This document shows, piece by piece, positions 35,739 to 47,544 of a DNA stretch of 64,000 nucleotides (position 1 is its first letter; the number at the start of each line of letters is the position of its first letter). The notes below the pieces were generated by a model. That model was not told the origin of the DNA and searched no databases. It worked only from the letters and a program-made list of their open reading frames with translations. The translations under genes were made by a program, and so were the position numbers. The DNA comes from Coriaria nepalensis. Its lineage: Eukaryota; Streptophyta; Magnoliopsida; Cucurbitales; Coriariaceae. The stretch is from NCBI GenBank assembly GCA_027186245.1, contig CP114496.1, forward strand, positions 9,016,001 through 9,080,000, in the 5' to 3' direction.

Positions 35739-36991
35739 TTTTGTCCTTAATCTGTATGATTAGATGCTTAAGCAGCTACTTACATGCATTGTATTATATT
35801 AGCTGCCTTATCTACTGGTGCTGATAATAATATGATCTTTGTAAATTCGAATCATATGTTTTTCTTGGTGGAATAGTAATCAATATAAAAAGGTCTCAGC
35901 AGCATCGAGATGTGGGATAGATTGTGCATGATTAGATAGTCATATCTCCTCCACATCCCCCACCTCACTCTCCCCTCCCACTTGGGATAAAGAAAGTATT
36001 AACACTTAAACATATCATCGTCATATTTTTCTGTGAGAGACTTTCTTGATTGATTAATTTATATGTAACTCCATGCCCAATTTTTGTTCTGGCAAATAAG
36101 GTTCGGAAAATAAAGACAAATATATTTACGAGACGTCTCATATTATTTATAGAGTAAATTTAATTATTTTATAAATAAATTATATTCAATATTAATATAT
36201 CTACTCTCTATTTTATAAAAGACCTTAGTCCACAAACTTACCAAATATCGATTAAAAAAAAAAAAAAACATTTGTTAATATCAAGATACGTAGTACCTGC
36301 TTCCAGTTACGAAGTAAAATATATAGTCTATATCAACCGACCATTGATGAAAACACATAAATTCCAAATTAATTTTGTAAGAATGAAAGCTACACCATAA
36401 CAATACATCTTATTCTATTTTCCAATAATTGATTTTTTTTTTATCAATTAATGTTATTTAATAGAGATGAGAAGGTATGAATCATAACATTTGTAAATGT
36501 CAAAGGCTTCGCTCCAACTTGTTGTGAATAGTAAACTATATTTACATGCAATTATATGTCTCTTCTACTTAGTCCAATCGTCACAATATAACGACTTAGT
36601 AATCGAAATCAATATCTTAATCAACCGCCCTCGGAATGTGACAAATGATTATACCGATAGTATATCTCATTAGGTAAGTTTTAGAAATTTAATATATATA
36701 AATGGGTTACTTTTCATGTTACTAATTGATTTTAAGACAAAATGTTAGATATGTCCAATATGTGATTAGACTAATCGACACACGTATTTAACGTTATTAA
36801 TAAAAAAAAATTTATATATAAACTTAAAATAACGTCACATTTAAAAGAACATATTAAGAATATAAGCCTAATTTTTTATGGAAAAAAAAAAATCGATCAA
36901 TACAAACACATTATTATTGCTAAGATTACTATTTCGTATCACAAGAAAAGGGCTTCCATTTATACTGATAAAAACTTCATTAATCGTTGGC
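35739..36991. other. Intergenic between NIP2 and aspartic protease 1
   Basis: NIP2 3' UTR, then AT-rich DNA. A CTAATTGATTTTAAGAC repeat-like segment is near 36722. No gene recognised. Confidence 0.55.
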
Positions 36992-38619
36992 TTAACTACA
37001 ACCGTTGGGTTGAAACCCAATCCTACCGTGCCCAACATCGTATACCAACTTCATTTTCTTTTGTTGTATGTTTCCGAATATCGTTGCATCATGCGAACCG
37101 CCATTTCGAATAAACGCTAAACATATATGTGATCCGCTCACGACGTACAATATTCCCGATGGATCTATATCTACCTCAATCCCGCCGTTGAAGAAGAAAC
37201 TTACCTTTGGAATTGTGATTGAATTGCGACCACTTGTGTTATAACACATATTAAGTTTCCAAACATCGAATGTCCTTGGATATTCTATCATTTTACCGAA
37301 CTCTTTTGCCATGGCATCGTAAGCTGTAGGTGGAAGTCGAGTTATATCCGTCACTATGTCGATAATTGGTCTTGACACTGAAAATACAGATTCCTCAATG
37401 TCTAACATATTCCCTCCGACGCTTATTCCAAGAATGTCTAGGCCGTAAAGGCCGTAATTCCGTAACACTGATGGTGTATATTTCAAAGTGCTACTATCAT
37501 GGTTGCCGAACTTGAGATAGCCGGTATAACTTGAAGTAGAAGGTAAACAATATGAAAATGTCATTCCATATTTTGCAGCAGTTTGATTGATGAAGGAGAC
37601 TTCTCCTAGTCTGAGCCCAAATATTCCTGCAACATTTCCCGTCAAGTGTTTATATCCATTGTTGGTGCTTATGCCACAACCAAAGAGAAAATTTTCGGTT
37701 GCATCGTCCCGTATAGTTAGCCGTTCCGAGCTAAGAAACTTGATGGACACTTTCTTACTAAGGGAAAAAATGGTGTATCCACATGTTGTTAAGCCCTTGG
37801 CATTGCTATTACATGACAACCAATTGCCTGCATTGTTCATCAATGTTATTGCTTAGCTAAGGAAGAAAGAAAAGGGGTTTCTGTTGTATTTACCTTTTAG
37901 GATAGTTTGATGAACACAAGATGATGAGTTGCAAGTAATGTTCCTGTATGAGGCAGATTCAGGGGTGATGAAGGATTGAGATTGTGTTAGAGGCATGTTC
38001 CTTGTCCTGCATCTTGCCCAAGTGAGGGAGCTAGTTGTATCAAGAAGGAATGATAGTTCTTGTTTAGGTGTGCCAAGTCCCATATTGACTATGTATGTTC
38101 CGGTTTGAGGTGGAATACTAATTTCATACTTACCTTGCACGTTCATCTCTCTTAAAAAATTTATTGATCTCACCATATTCGACGTCAAAAACATCAACGC
38201 GTTAATACGACCTTGGCCCTGTGAAAGGATTTTTGAGTGAGTGAGAGCATCGTCTTTGTGATCTCGATGGATGGTAGAGCAAGGACCACGTTTGTGCACT
38301 ACTTCAAGAAGCTTCTCATGATGATCAGTACTGCTTTGACCTGGAAATTCATCATATGTATTGAACATATATAGAGGTACATATACTCTAGGTGGTGTTA
38401 GAACTCCGAAACGATTTGAAACATGTAAATAATCAAAATTCCAACATGAGCATGGGTCGATTACTTACAAGTAGTTGCTGGTAACAAGTTCTTGAGATGA
38501 ACATTGTGATTACGATACCGAAATCGTGAGGTTTCTGAGGAGCAATAGATCGATTGAAATACAAGGTAAAAAGAGAAGAAAAGCGTAAGGAAATAGTGGG
38601 GAATAATCATAGTCCTCAT
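36992..38619 (-). CDS. Pepsin-A1-like aspartic protease family protein with altered active site (copy 1)
   Basis: Three exons on the minus strand (38469-38619, 37894-38340, 36992-37827) encode 477 residues. The N-terminus (MRTMIIPHYFLTLFFSFYLVFQSIYCSS) is a signal peptide. A propeptide-like region contains LLEVVHKRGPCS. The fold matches secreted plant aspartyl proteases (At5g10770 type): TYIVNMGLGTPKQELSF, NFLFGCG, FSYCLPS, YGLDILGISVGG, ITRLPPTAYDAM, ILYVVSGSHICLAF, YDVGHGRIGFQPNGCS. The first catalytic motif is D151-T-T-S instead of DTGS, and the second is D356-I-V-T instead of DSGT. The YGD flap segment and the Cys-rich loop after the first motif are missing. Both aspartates remain. Activity is therefore doubtful. 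No frameshift or stop is seen, so the protein seems maintained. Confidence 0.85.
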
Positions 38620-39350
38620 GGTTTAGCCTCTTTGTTTCTCGATCAAATGCCATTTACTTGGCTCTTAAACTAGTTTAAATAAGTCATAGTTGGACATACA
38701 TAATTGCATAACAAAGTAAACATACTTTCACATCATTAAGAAGTTATATTGCAACACATATGCGGTCTCTAGAGAAGCGATAAGCATTGATTATGTCAAT
38801 CAATAAGAACTTTGGGCTATCTTTAGAGAATGTGATATCTACACATGAATGAAAGTATGTCTCTGTTCAATTACCTCTATTCCCAACTCCCAAAAGCTCG
38901 AGTGACAAAAGATGACATACTAATTTATGTTAAATCCCAATGAACGTTAACATGTCAACTGATATATAACGTGGTACTATAAAATTAATATACATAATTA
39001 AAATAGATCGACATATATATTCCATCCATAAAATTCTCGTGTTTCATTAGCGAAACTTCAATTTGCAAACGTCAAAAACTCATGAAAATAGGTACAAGCG
39101 AGCTCTTCCCATTAACCGATAATGTTGCATAAACACAAGAAAATACAACATAATGAAACGCGAGATTTCATTCCGACATTAGAATGTAATATTCAATGTA
39201 ATAGAAGCCACTCTCATTCAAGTAAAAGCCCTCGAGAGAAGTGGACGAATAAGAATAAAAATAGGGATAAATATGTAATAAGAAACTCATAGGAAGAACA
39301 ACATAATGTAGTTAGCTAGCTATGATTATATGATGATGGAGAAATATGGC

Positions 39351-40185
39351 TTAAGGGCATTTTGGTCCTCCTTCCTTGGTCTTCCAGTTGTTATAGCAAG
39401 GGCACACAGCTTTATTCCCATAATACCCCGGAGGGACACACAGGCATTTCTTGCAGCATTTATTGCAGAAGAAAATGCACGGCTTGTGGTACTGCGTTTG
39501 GCTGCACCTCCTCGAGCATTGTGATGGGCATTCTGGTCATTTCCACATTCATCAACAATTAGTCAACAACATCACTATACCCAAGTCCTTTTCACTGTAC
39601 CTTTAAACTTGTCGATTATGTTGACTTACAGTCAACTCACTTTTGACTGTAGTTTGAATGGTCAATGTGAAGCCCATGTGGCCATGTTCACTTTTCAGTT
39701 TTAACTTTTAACCATAGTTTTAAGGCTTTAAGCCTTAAAAATGGTTCATCTCAACCTACTCTAAAAACCCAGAAACTGTATATATAAATAAAGACATTTG
39801 CTTACGTGAGCTCTTGAGACTGCCCGGTCCATATCGGTTCTGAAAATTAAAACAAAAAATATATATCAATCAGAGTACGGGCTCCGACATCGGATTCCAG
39901 ATCGGAAAATATGCCTAAAAGAAAAAAAATAATTTATGTACAATGTTGTTAATATTACATCCTTACATTGTTATTAGAGTGATGACCTCCATGCCCTTGA
40001 GAACCCTCAACCTTAAAAAAAAAAATAAATAATAATAATAATAATAATGTTCAAACATTTGAAGCCTGAAATTGAAATGCAGTAAAAATTACAAACGGAT
40101 CTAGGTAACTAACCATTGATTGAAGCATGGATACGGCAATGAGGGCGAGGAGAAAGAGAGCAAGAAGGTTAGCCATGGAGGCCAT
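39351..40185 (-). CDS. GASA/snakin-type gibberellin-regulated cysteine-rich peptide
   Basis: Four small exons on the minus strand (40114-40185, 39967-40011, 39806-39839, 39351-39532) encode 110 residues. The N-terminus MASMANLLALFLLALIAVSM is a signal peptide. A short Gly/His/Asn-rich spacer (GSQGHGGHHSNNN) leads to NRYGPGSLKSS. The GASA domain has all 12 cysteines in the family pattern (CxxxC...CxxxC...CC..C.C...C.C...CP), including KCCKKCLCVPPGYYGN and CPCYNNWKTKEGGPKCP at the C-terminus. Such secreted peptides are hormone-responsive and affect growth or defence. The gene lies between two aspartic protease genes of the same orientation. Domain and splice sites agree; the exact subfamily is uncertain. 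Confidence 0.92.
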
Positions 40186-40286
40186 TGTTAGCTAAAACCA
40201 GATGCAGATCTTGAAGAAGAAAAAGAAGAAGAGGTGATGGGATATTTTTTTTCTCCGTCTTTGTGAAGGGAGAGGGAGGCTATGGC

Positions 40287-40294
40287 TATATATA
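40287..40294 (-). promoter_or_regulatory. TATA box of the GASA gene
   Basis: TATATATA within CTATATATAG lies about 100 bases upstream of the GASA ATG on the minus strand, followed by a GA/CT-rich leader. Confidence 0.55.
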
Positions 40295-40812
40295 GAAGAA
40301 GAATATGTGTTTGAAGGGGAGAGGTGGGAGTGTGGGACCTATGACCATGTGTGAGAGTAATCAATGTTAGTGAGTGAGCAGATGGCCCACCACCAACCTT
40401 ATTGAAAACTGGGTTCTTTGTTTCTTTTTAATCATACTTTTTTTTGACAGGCACAGTCACGGACACCTGATTTGTGTTTTACGGTTTTGACCCGAGTTTC
40501 AGACATTATTATTAGAACTGCTAAACTAGTTCATCTAGATCTGAGATATTTTGGCTAAATGTATAATAATCACACCGACAGACAGACATAGGTAGCAAGT
40601 GACTGATTAGGACGACCGCATCTCGATCGGATCATCACCTTGAAACAACACTACCGCATGCATGGTGGTAAGATTAGAATCCAAGATATATGAAAGTCCG
40701 TTTTAAAATTTTGGATGTAAGTTCAATCTTATTGAATAAGCGACCTAACCGTTTAATATATAACGTAATTTAGAACAATCTTTTACGCATCATAATATGA
40801 AGAAACTACAAT
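40295..40812. other. Spacer between GASA promoter and aspartic protease 2
   Basis: No gene recognised. It should include the GASA upstream region and the 3' UTR of the second protease gene. Confidence 0.5.
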
Positions 40813-42827
40813 TCAACTACATCCTTTGAGGCGAAAGCCAATCCTCCCTTTCCCAACATCATACACTAACTCGATCGTCTTTTGTTGCATGTTTCCAAGT
40901 ATCGTCATATCAAACGAATCACCGTTTCTAGAAAAGGCCAAGCATACATGCGATTCACTAACAACATATAGTATTCCGGCAGGGTCCATATCCACCTCAA
41001 TTCCGCCCTCAAAGAAGAAGCTTACTTTAGGAATTGTGATCGATTTGTGATCACTTATGTTGTAGCACATATCAAGTCTCGAAACATCAGTGGCCTTCGG
41101 ATAGTTCATCAGCTTATGAAACTCTTTACGCAGTTCGTCGTATGCAGTAGGCGGTAGTCGGGTTATCTCTGTCACCGGGTCTATGACCGGAGTAGTTCGT
41201 GAAAACACATATGGCTCGATGTCTAACCTAGTCCCTCCGACACTTATTCCTACAATATCTAAGCCGTAAAAACCACGATCTCGTGCCACCAACCGTGTAT
41301 ATTTGTAAGGGCCACTGTTTTGATTTCCAAATTTGAGATAGCCAGGGTAACTAGCAGTAGAAGGTATACAGTATGAAAATATGTTTCCATATTTTTCAGC
41401 AGTTTGATTGAGGAAAGAGAGTTCTCCCTGCTTAAGCCCTAGTAATCCTGAAACACTACCCAATGAGTGATGACTGCCATTGTTGCCGATGCTACAACCA
41501 AACACAAAATTCTTGAATCTGTCATTTGCTACAGTTAGTATTTCCTTGCTAAGATATTTGACTGAATTGCGCTTAGTGAGAGTTAAAATGGTAAATCCGC
41601 ATGCTGTCAATCCTCTCGTATTAGGTGACCAAGTACCTGCCCCAACGAGACATATAAATGTTTGTTTCAGCCAGAGGATTAACATCTAACTCTTTGAAGT
41701 TAATTGATATTTGGACTCTATTTCATGTATGTGAGTCTCGAACCAAGACTTCAAGTGGATCTTATCTAGGGACTTGTACTATTGACCACTTGACTAACTC
41801 TTTGGGGTTAATATTTAAATATCTCGTTTTTGCAATTTAAATGCCAGAAAACAGTTTTGACTCGGAGGTATTTACGAATCGATATTAAAACATCCAATCT
41901 GAAAATCATAATTTGTAGTTTCTAGTATTCAGAAAAAGTTTTTGTAATGATTCGTAAGGAAAAACCGATTTTTGGCCAAATGAGTCTTCTATTTATAAAT
42001 ACGATTTTCTCCCTCTTACACAGATTTAATTTATAATGATTGCAAAAAATATAGAAACGAAATTCAAAAATTGTGGATAAACATACAAGTACAAGGTGTG
42101 GCTATACATGGTTACCTTTGTTATGAGCTAAGTGAACGCATGATGATGAATCACAAGTTTGAGCTCTATACGATGTGGATTCAACTGTGATGAAGGATTC
42201 AGACTGCGTGAAAGGCGTCTGCCTTGTCCTACACCTTGTCCAAGTGAGAGAGCTGGTTGTGTCGAGAATGAATGACAGTTCTTGTTCAGGCATTCCGAAT
42301 CCCATTTTGACAACATAACTTCCGATGCGCGGCATGATGCCGAATTCATACTTGCCTTTGACATTTACATCTCTTAAAAACTTTGTTGATTTCGCCTCCG
42401 ATGACCAAAACATGAAATACTGCATACGAGCATTATCGACAGAAATGATTTTGGCATGTGTCGGAGGGGTAAACTTGCCGTGATTGATTCGAGAGCATGG
42501 ACCGTATTTGTGCACTAGTTTAAGGGACTCCCTACCATAATCAGTCTCGTGACCTAAAAAAGTAATTAAGTAAGCTAGTCATATCTATGAAAAAAAAAGA
42601 AAAACATGATATACAAATGATAAGGTGATCAGTTTAATGTCTTTAGTGTATTGAACATAGGTCAATGACATACATGTAGCTGCCGGCAGTAACTCATTGA
42701 TTCGAATTGTATGGCTATGATCTTGGTGTAAGATTTCATTCTCTAGAGAACAGAAAAAGGGTTGAAAAAAGAAGCAAGTAAAGAAGAGAAATGTGATAAA
42801 AGAGTAAGAATCTATCGTCATGATCAT
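40813..42827 (-). CDS. Pepsin-A1-like aspartic protease family protein with altered active site (copy 2)
   Basis: Three exons (42674-42827, 42116-42553, 40813-41636) encode 471 residues, colinear with copy 1 and interrupted at the same positions. Signal peptide: MIMTIDSYSFITFLFFTCFFFQ. It shares LVHKYGPCS, SYVVKMGFGMPEQELSFILD, NFVFGCSIG, FSYCIPSTASYPGYLKFG, YGLDIVGISVGG, ITRLPPTAYDEL and YDVGKGRIGFRLKGCS with its neighbour. The first active-site motif is D149-T-T-S and the second D350-P-V-T. Both copies therefore share the lost glycines, so the change predates the duplication. Intron 2 is 479 bases, against 66 in copy 1. A TATAAAA at 42870-42876 lies 43 bases upstream of the ATG, so either the leader is very short or another start is used. 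Confidence 0.85.
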
Positions 42828-42869
42828 TTAGCCTTTCCTGATCTATGATTTAGTTTGCTCTAAGCTTCA

Positions 42870-42876
42870 TTTTATA
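42870..42876 (-). promoter_or_regulatory. TATA box of aspartic protease 2
   Basis: TATAAAA on the minus strand, 43 bases upstream of the predicted ATG. Confidence 0.5.
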
Positions 42877-45800
42877 CGGCTAAGTAATTATGTTATTTTT
42901 TCCTAAGTTCGAATCTGGAAAGATTTGTGGTGATTCAAACATCTAATCTCAAACTTTAAAAATAATATTAAGTGGTTAGTTAATCAAACTTGTTTGTGAT
43001 AAGTCTAAATTAAGCAAATAGATATTGATTATGTTAATGAATGAGTTTTGTAATGCCCATAGAGACGTCTACACATAATACTAATTATTATGTGTTCTCA
43101 TACGCATAATTCTCTTTGGCAAAAGCAAAGATTCATTTGGTGTAGAACGTGGTTTCGTGTCATATATAGTTATGTGTTCAATTAAACTCCATTTGAGGAC
43201 GTGTTTATGGTAATTAATGAACTTAATCAACCTTTTAAAAGACGATACGGTAATTAAAATCCTTTTTTTTTTTTTTTTAACTTCCCTCTTGGCTTTATCA
43301 AATGGATTTGGACCACTTCAACGATTTCTTTCTCGTATGTACGATCTATGAAAAAAATATTCAGACTCTCGGTCGGGATAGATCCAGATCCATACACGAT
43401 CTGGATAGGATCCGAACCCCCTACCTATAAGCTAGCTTGCCACACGACATATTGTTAATTCAATTCAATTCAATTTTTTGATTTCCAAACAATGTAAAAA
43501 CATTTACAAATCAATTCACTTAAGAGAGAGAGAGAGAGAGACGGGGAAAGCACAAAAGTAATTTGTCCCTTATTATGCATGTGCATGTGCATGTGCATGT
43601 GCATGTGCTTCTCCTCAGATATCATGGCCCTAAGCAGTAAATCAACCCGCCACCTTCTGCTCTTTATACGTACCATTTCGCTTCTGCTATCATCTGCGCC
43701 ATGAAAAAGAAAATATCTTTGACTTTTCAGCTGAAAAAAAGAGTTTTTTTTTAGAGAATTTTCTTAGGTGAACTGGATATATCATGAACGGATTCATCTT
43801 AATCATACATAAAATTAATATAATATATAATTTGATATCGTAAATAATATATATAATTAAGATAAATCGATCTTTTTAAATTTTCTCTTTTTCCTTTTTA
43901 CTCTTCTTTTCTTCCTTCCTGTGAAGCCCTAAGGGAATGAGATAATGAAAGAAAGAAAGAACACAATTCAGATTGGAAGAAGCAGATAACCAGGCATGCT
44001 TGTGGCAGCCATTAATGATCAGCTCCGTCACATGCATGCCATGATCAGCCAAGTGGGTGGGCCACAGCACTAACTTGGGTCATAAATAATTTTTTACTTA
44101 TTATTTTCGTATGTTTTTATTCAAACGTTGTGACAATCTTCCTACATGTATAATTCTTAAAGACTATTGGATAATGTTAATATATATATATTATAAAAAA
44201 TAAAATTTTATTTTCTAAGTCACGTTCTTGCATGTGAGCATTTTTTTTTTTTGTTAATTTATTAATTAAAAGTTTATTTATTTCATGAGCATATCTTCAT
44301 TTTATGTCATACATTTAAATTAAAGCAAAGTCCGTTTGGGCTGAGAAATGCCCAATTGGAAGTCTTGCTTATGAGACAGGCCCAAAAGGTGGATTCATAG
44401 GCTCATGATTTGGGTCCATTTCATTTCACAGAGAACATTTTCTTTTAGCTGAAGTTATCTGTTGATAAGTTGTAACTTTAGAAGGAGGTCAAATTTTCAT
44501 AATGTCTATCAAGTTCATTCATTCTCAGCACGGTCCAGATATAGCCTAGGGCGTCGCCAACCACCGACTGTCTCTCCAATGTGGGTGACTTTACCCAAGT
44601 TGGTAGTTATCGGTTCGATCTCATGACCGGACCATGAGTCGGCCTAGTCATCAATTAGCATCTATAGGTTGATCTAGCTAGCTATAAGTATGCATCTATA
44701 AACCTAACTAATTTCATAGATGAAAAAACAACTATTTATTTATAAACCTACTACATGATTTCTCTCCAAATGACATGAAATAGTAACAACATTCCCGTCA
44801 CCTATTATTACCCTACTCAATTCACCATCCCCCTCACTGTATATCATATAATAACATTATGGAACTTAATTATTTATTTTTCTAAAAAGATAAACTATTT
44901 AGATGAACGGCATATCATATTGAATCCTCATCTTTCCAGACCGCTCATCCTTGTGAGTTTTACAGACCCATTAGATCAGAAGCTTCTCAAGCACAAGTCT
45001 CTTTTTGTTAAATAGAGAAAATCGCTGTGATGGTGTGATAATACACTACATTGTATGCATAAAAGATAAGAAACATGAGAATGTCACGTGTAGGAACTAA
45101 GGAGCACAACACGTGTGCCTCAACTATGATGGTTTTATTAAGTACTTGTTAATGGTGATTAACACTTTTCATGCATTAAGCAACAGAGATTATTGCTGTA
45201 TAAGGATGGGACTGTAAATATACAATTTCGTCACCTTAGACAAGGACATAGCAGTACAACGTACGGTGTCGTATTTGTGTAATACGATTTAAGAAGTTTC
45301 CCAACACGAGGTAGACCGCGTTTGGGCACGGAAATTCTCTCAAGCCGACAAAGATCTTAAGCCGAATCAGCAGCAGGGATCGTAATTACCAAAACACCCC
45401 CGTGATTTTGATTGATATACCGTCTATGCCTCTATGCATGGCCATTGAAAAATGAAAAGACAATTCTGCCTCTGAAAAATGGAGTTACGTAATAATCTCG
45501 ATTATAAGATAATTAAAATATAATTAAAATAAAGGTTAAAAAATAGGTTAAAAAGTAAGTAATATCTTTTTTTTTCTTTTTTTCATAATTTAAAAATAAT
45601 TTTTATAAAGGATAATAGTTTAATTTTGTTTTTAAATATAAAACGAGTAATTTAAAGGTAATTTTTTAAAAATAAATAATATAATAATTTAAGGAATAAG
45701 ATTAATTTAGTATTTTTCTTATTAATAATGAGTTTTAATTCTAAAATTTATATCTCATCATCAAAATAAGAAGAAAGAAGTCGATCTAATAAATGAGAAT

Positions 45801-46500
45801 TTAAGATTTTAGGTGAAATTTACTTCTGATATTTAAAATCCACCCAAATTGTTTCTAGGGTTTTGTTATCGGTGAGATTCAAAATAATCGAATGTTAAAA
45901 CTTTTAGCATAAGTGATAATATAAAAAATAGATGAAAAATTAATTAATTATTAATTGATATATAAAATATTAATACATTCTTTTTAAAAAAAAAATTAAC
46001 CTAAACACCTTAATAAATAATTAAAATATTTATTAAACTAATCTATAATTTGTAAGAGACTATATCAACTCAAAAAATCTCTCAAAAAAATAATAAATAT
46101 GAAGATAGTAAAAGGAAGATACTTTCTAGTAGTACAAAATGGCTAAGCTACTGGTAACAGAATCCATTACTTACCCACAAGGTGAACTGTAACTATTACA
46201 CAGAAAAAAAGGTACATAGTAGTAACCCAAGTGAGTTAAAAGATAACTATAGTTAAAAAAAAAAAAATATGAATAACAATTAAGTTAGTTAAAGAGGACA
46301 ACCACAAAAAAAATTTCCCTCAACCCAACCACCATCACCCCCTCTGCTCAGAAACCAGACAGAATCATAGTCATCAACATCTTCCTCCTGAACTCCTCTC
46401 CAATTCTTTCAAAAAAAAAAAATGAAAATTATGTAATAAAAATTATAAATTTCCTATTTCTCTTCATTTATTTTTGTGGAGAATGGAGGGAGCGGTGTAG
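42877..46500. other. AT-rich intergenic upstream of ZHD
   Basis: No gene recognised. Items seen: a 15-20 T run near 43265, a (GA)n tract near 43522-43541, a (ATGTGC)n hexamer tract at 43575-43608, a pair of pol III-like boxes at 44542 and 44612, and several TGGGC/GCCCA words at 44335-44420. The last 350 bases are A-rich and probably include the ZHD promoter and leader. Confidence 0.5.
43575..43608. repeat. (ATGTGC)n hexanucleotide repeat
   Basis: Five to six tandem copies of ATGTGC/GCATGT. The GCATG core resembles RY elements, but the tandem form suggests a simple microsatellite. Confidence 0.8.
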
Positions 46501-47544
46501 ATGATGCAAACCATGGACTTAACTCCAATAGTAACCACCACAAACACAACAAGCGCTACCTCAAAATCTCCCGAACCCGACGGCGGCGGAACACCCACGC
46601 GCCTCTACACCTCTGCCTCAGCCAAGCAACTAAACTCCACCAACGGCATCCTCAAACTCCACCACCACCCTCTCAACCAACACCTCCACGGCCTTCCCCA
46701 CAACAATAATCGCCCTCTAACCGTCGTCACCTACAAAGAATGTCTCAAAAACCACGCCGCCACCTTAGGAACCCACGCACTAGACGGCTGTGGAGAATTC
46801 ATGCCATCTCCCAGCTCCAAGTCAGCTGACCCTACCTCGCTAAAATGCGCCGCCTGTGGCTGCCACCGTAATTTCCACCGCAAAGATCCGGAAGAACCCA
46901 TCTCCCCCACCGCCGCCGCCGCTACTACTACCACCACCACTCCCACCCATTTAATCGAATACCAACCCCACCACCGCCACCACCCACTTCCTCCACCAGC
47001 ACCTTCGCGGCTAATCCCACTCTCCAACCGGAGCCCAAACTCCTCCTCTCCGCCGCCGATCTCCTCCTCTTACTACCCCTCAGCTCCCCACATGCTCTTA
47101 GCTCTCTCCTCGGGCTTATCCGCTCCACTAGAAAACTCTCCAACTCATTCTAGGAAGAGATTCAGGACTAAGTTCAGTCAAGAACAGAAGCTCAAGATGT
47201 ACCATTTAGCCGAGAGAGTCGGCTGGAAGATGCAGAGAAGAGACGATGAGCTGATTCAGGATTTCTGTAACGAAATCGGAATTGACAGGGGAGTGCTCAA
47301 GGTCTGGTTGCATAATAATAAGAATTCGTTGGGAAGGAAGGCGGTTAATATTAATAACAACAATAACACTAATATTAATATTAATGGTGGTGGTAGGGCT
47401 CCTGATCAGGAGATCGTTGGACATAACAGAGTACAGAATGATGATAAGGAAGAAGAAGATGATCATGAAGAGGACAATGATCATCATATGGGTAGAGATG
47501 AAGAGAATGAACAGCATGCCGGCGTTAATGGCGGATCTTCTTAA
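46501..47544 (+). CDS. Zinc-finger homeodomain (ZF-HD/ZHD) transcription factor
   Basis: An intronless 347-residue frame from ATG 46501 (a second in-frame ATG is the next codon). The ZF-HD dimerisation zinc finger occupies about residues 77-129: TYKECLKNHAATLGTHALDGCGEF, then [16 protein letters not shown] His/Pro/Ser-rich linker follows. The homeodomain at about 217-280 contains KRFRTKFSQEQKLKMYHLAER, GWKMQRRDDELIQDFCNEIG and VLKVWLHNNKNSLGRK. Helix 3 has VWLHNNKN where the family usually has VWMHNNKN. The C-terminal tail is Asn-rich, then acidic (DDKEEEDDHEEDNDHH). Members are nuclear, dimerise through the zinc finger and are opposed by MIF peptides; a MIF gene lies 4.7 kb downstream on the other strand. 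The lack of introns fits the family. Confidence 0.95.
   Translation: MMQTMDLTPIVTTTNTTSATSKSPEPDGGGTPTRLYTSASAKQLNSTNGILKLHHHPLNQHLHGLPHNNNRPLTVVTYKECLKNHAATLGTHALDGCGEFMPSPSSKSADPTSLKCAACGCHRNFHRKDPEEPISPTAAAATTTTTTPTHLIEYQPHHRHHPLPPPAPSRLIPLSNRSPNSSSPPPISSSYYPSAPHMLLALSSGLSAPLENSPTHSRKRFRTKFSQEQKLKMYHLAERVGWKMQRRDDELIQDFCNEIGIDRGVLKVWLHNNKNSLGRKAVNINNNNNTNININGGGRAPDQEIVGHNRVQNDDKEEEDDHEEDNDHHMGRDEENEQHAGVNGGSS

Noticed and set aside
43510..43610. Repeat clusters considered as a CRISPR-like array
   Set aside because: Simple GA and hexamer microsatellites without spacers, in a plant nuclear genome.
46731..47143. Minus-strand frames rich in Gly/Val/Trp and Arg
   Set aside because: Antisense shadows of the His/Pro-rich linker of the ZHD gene.
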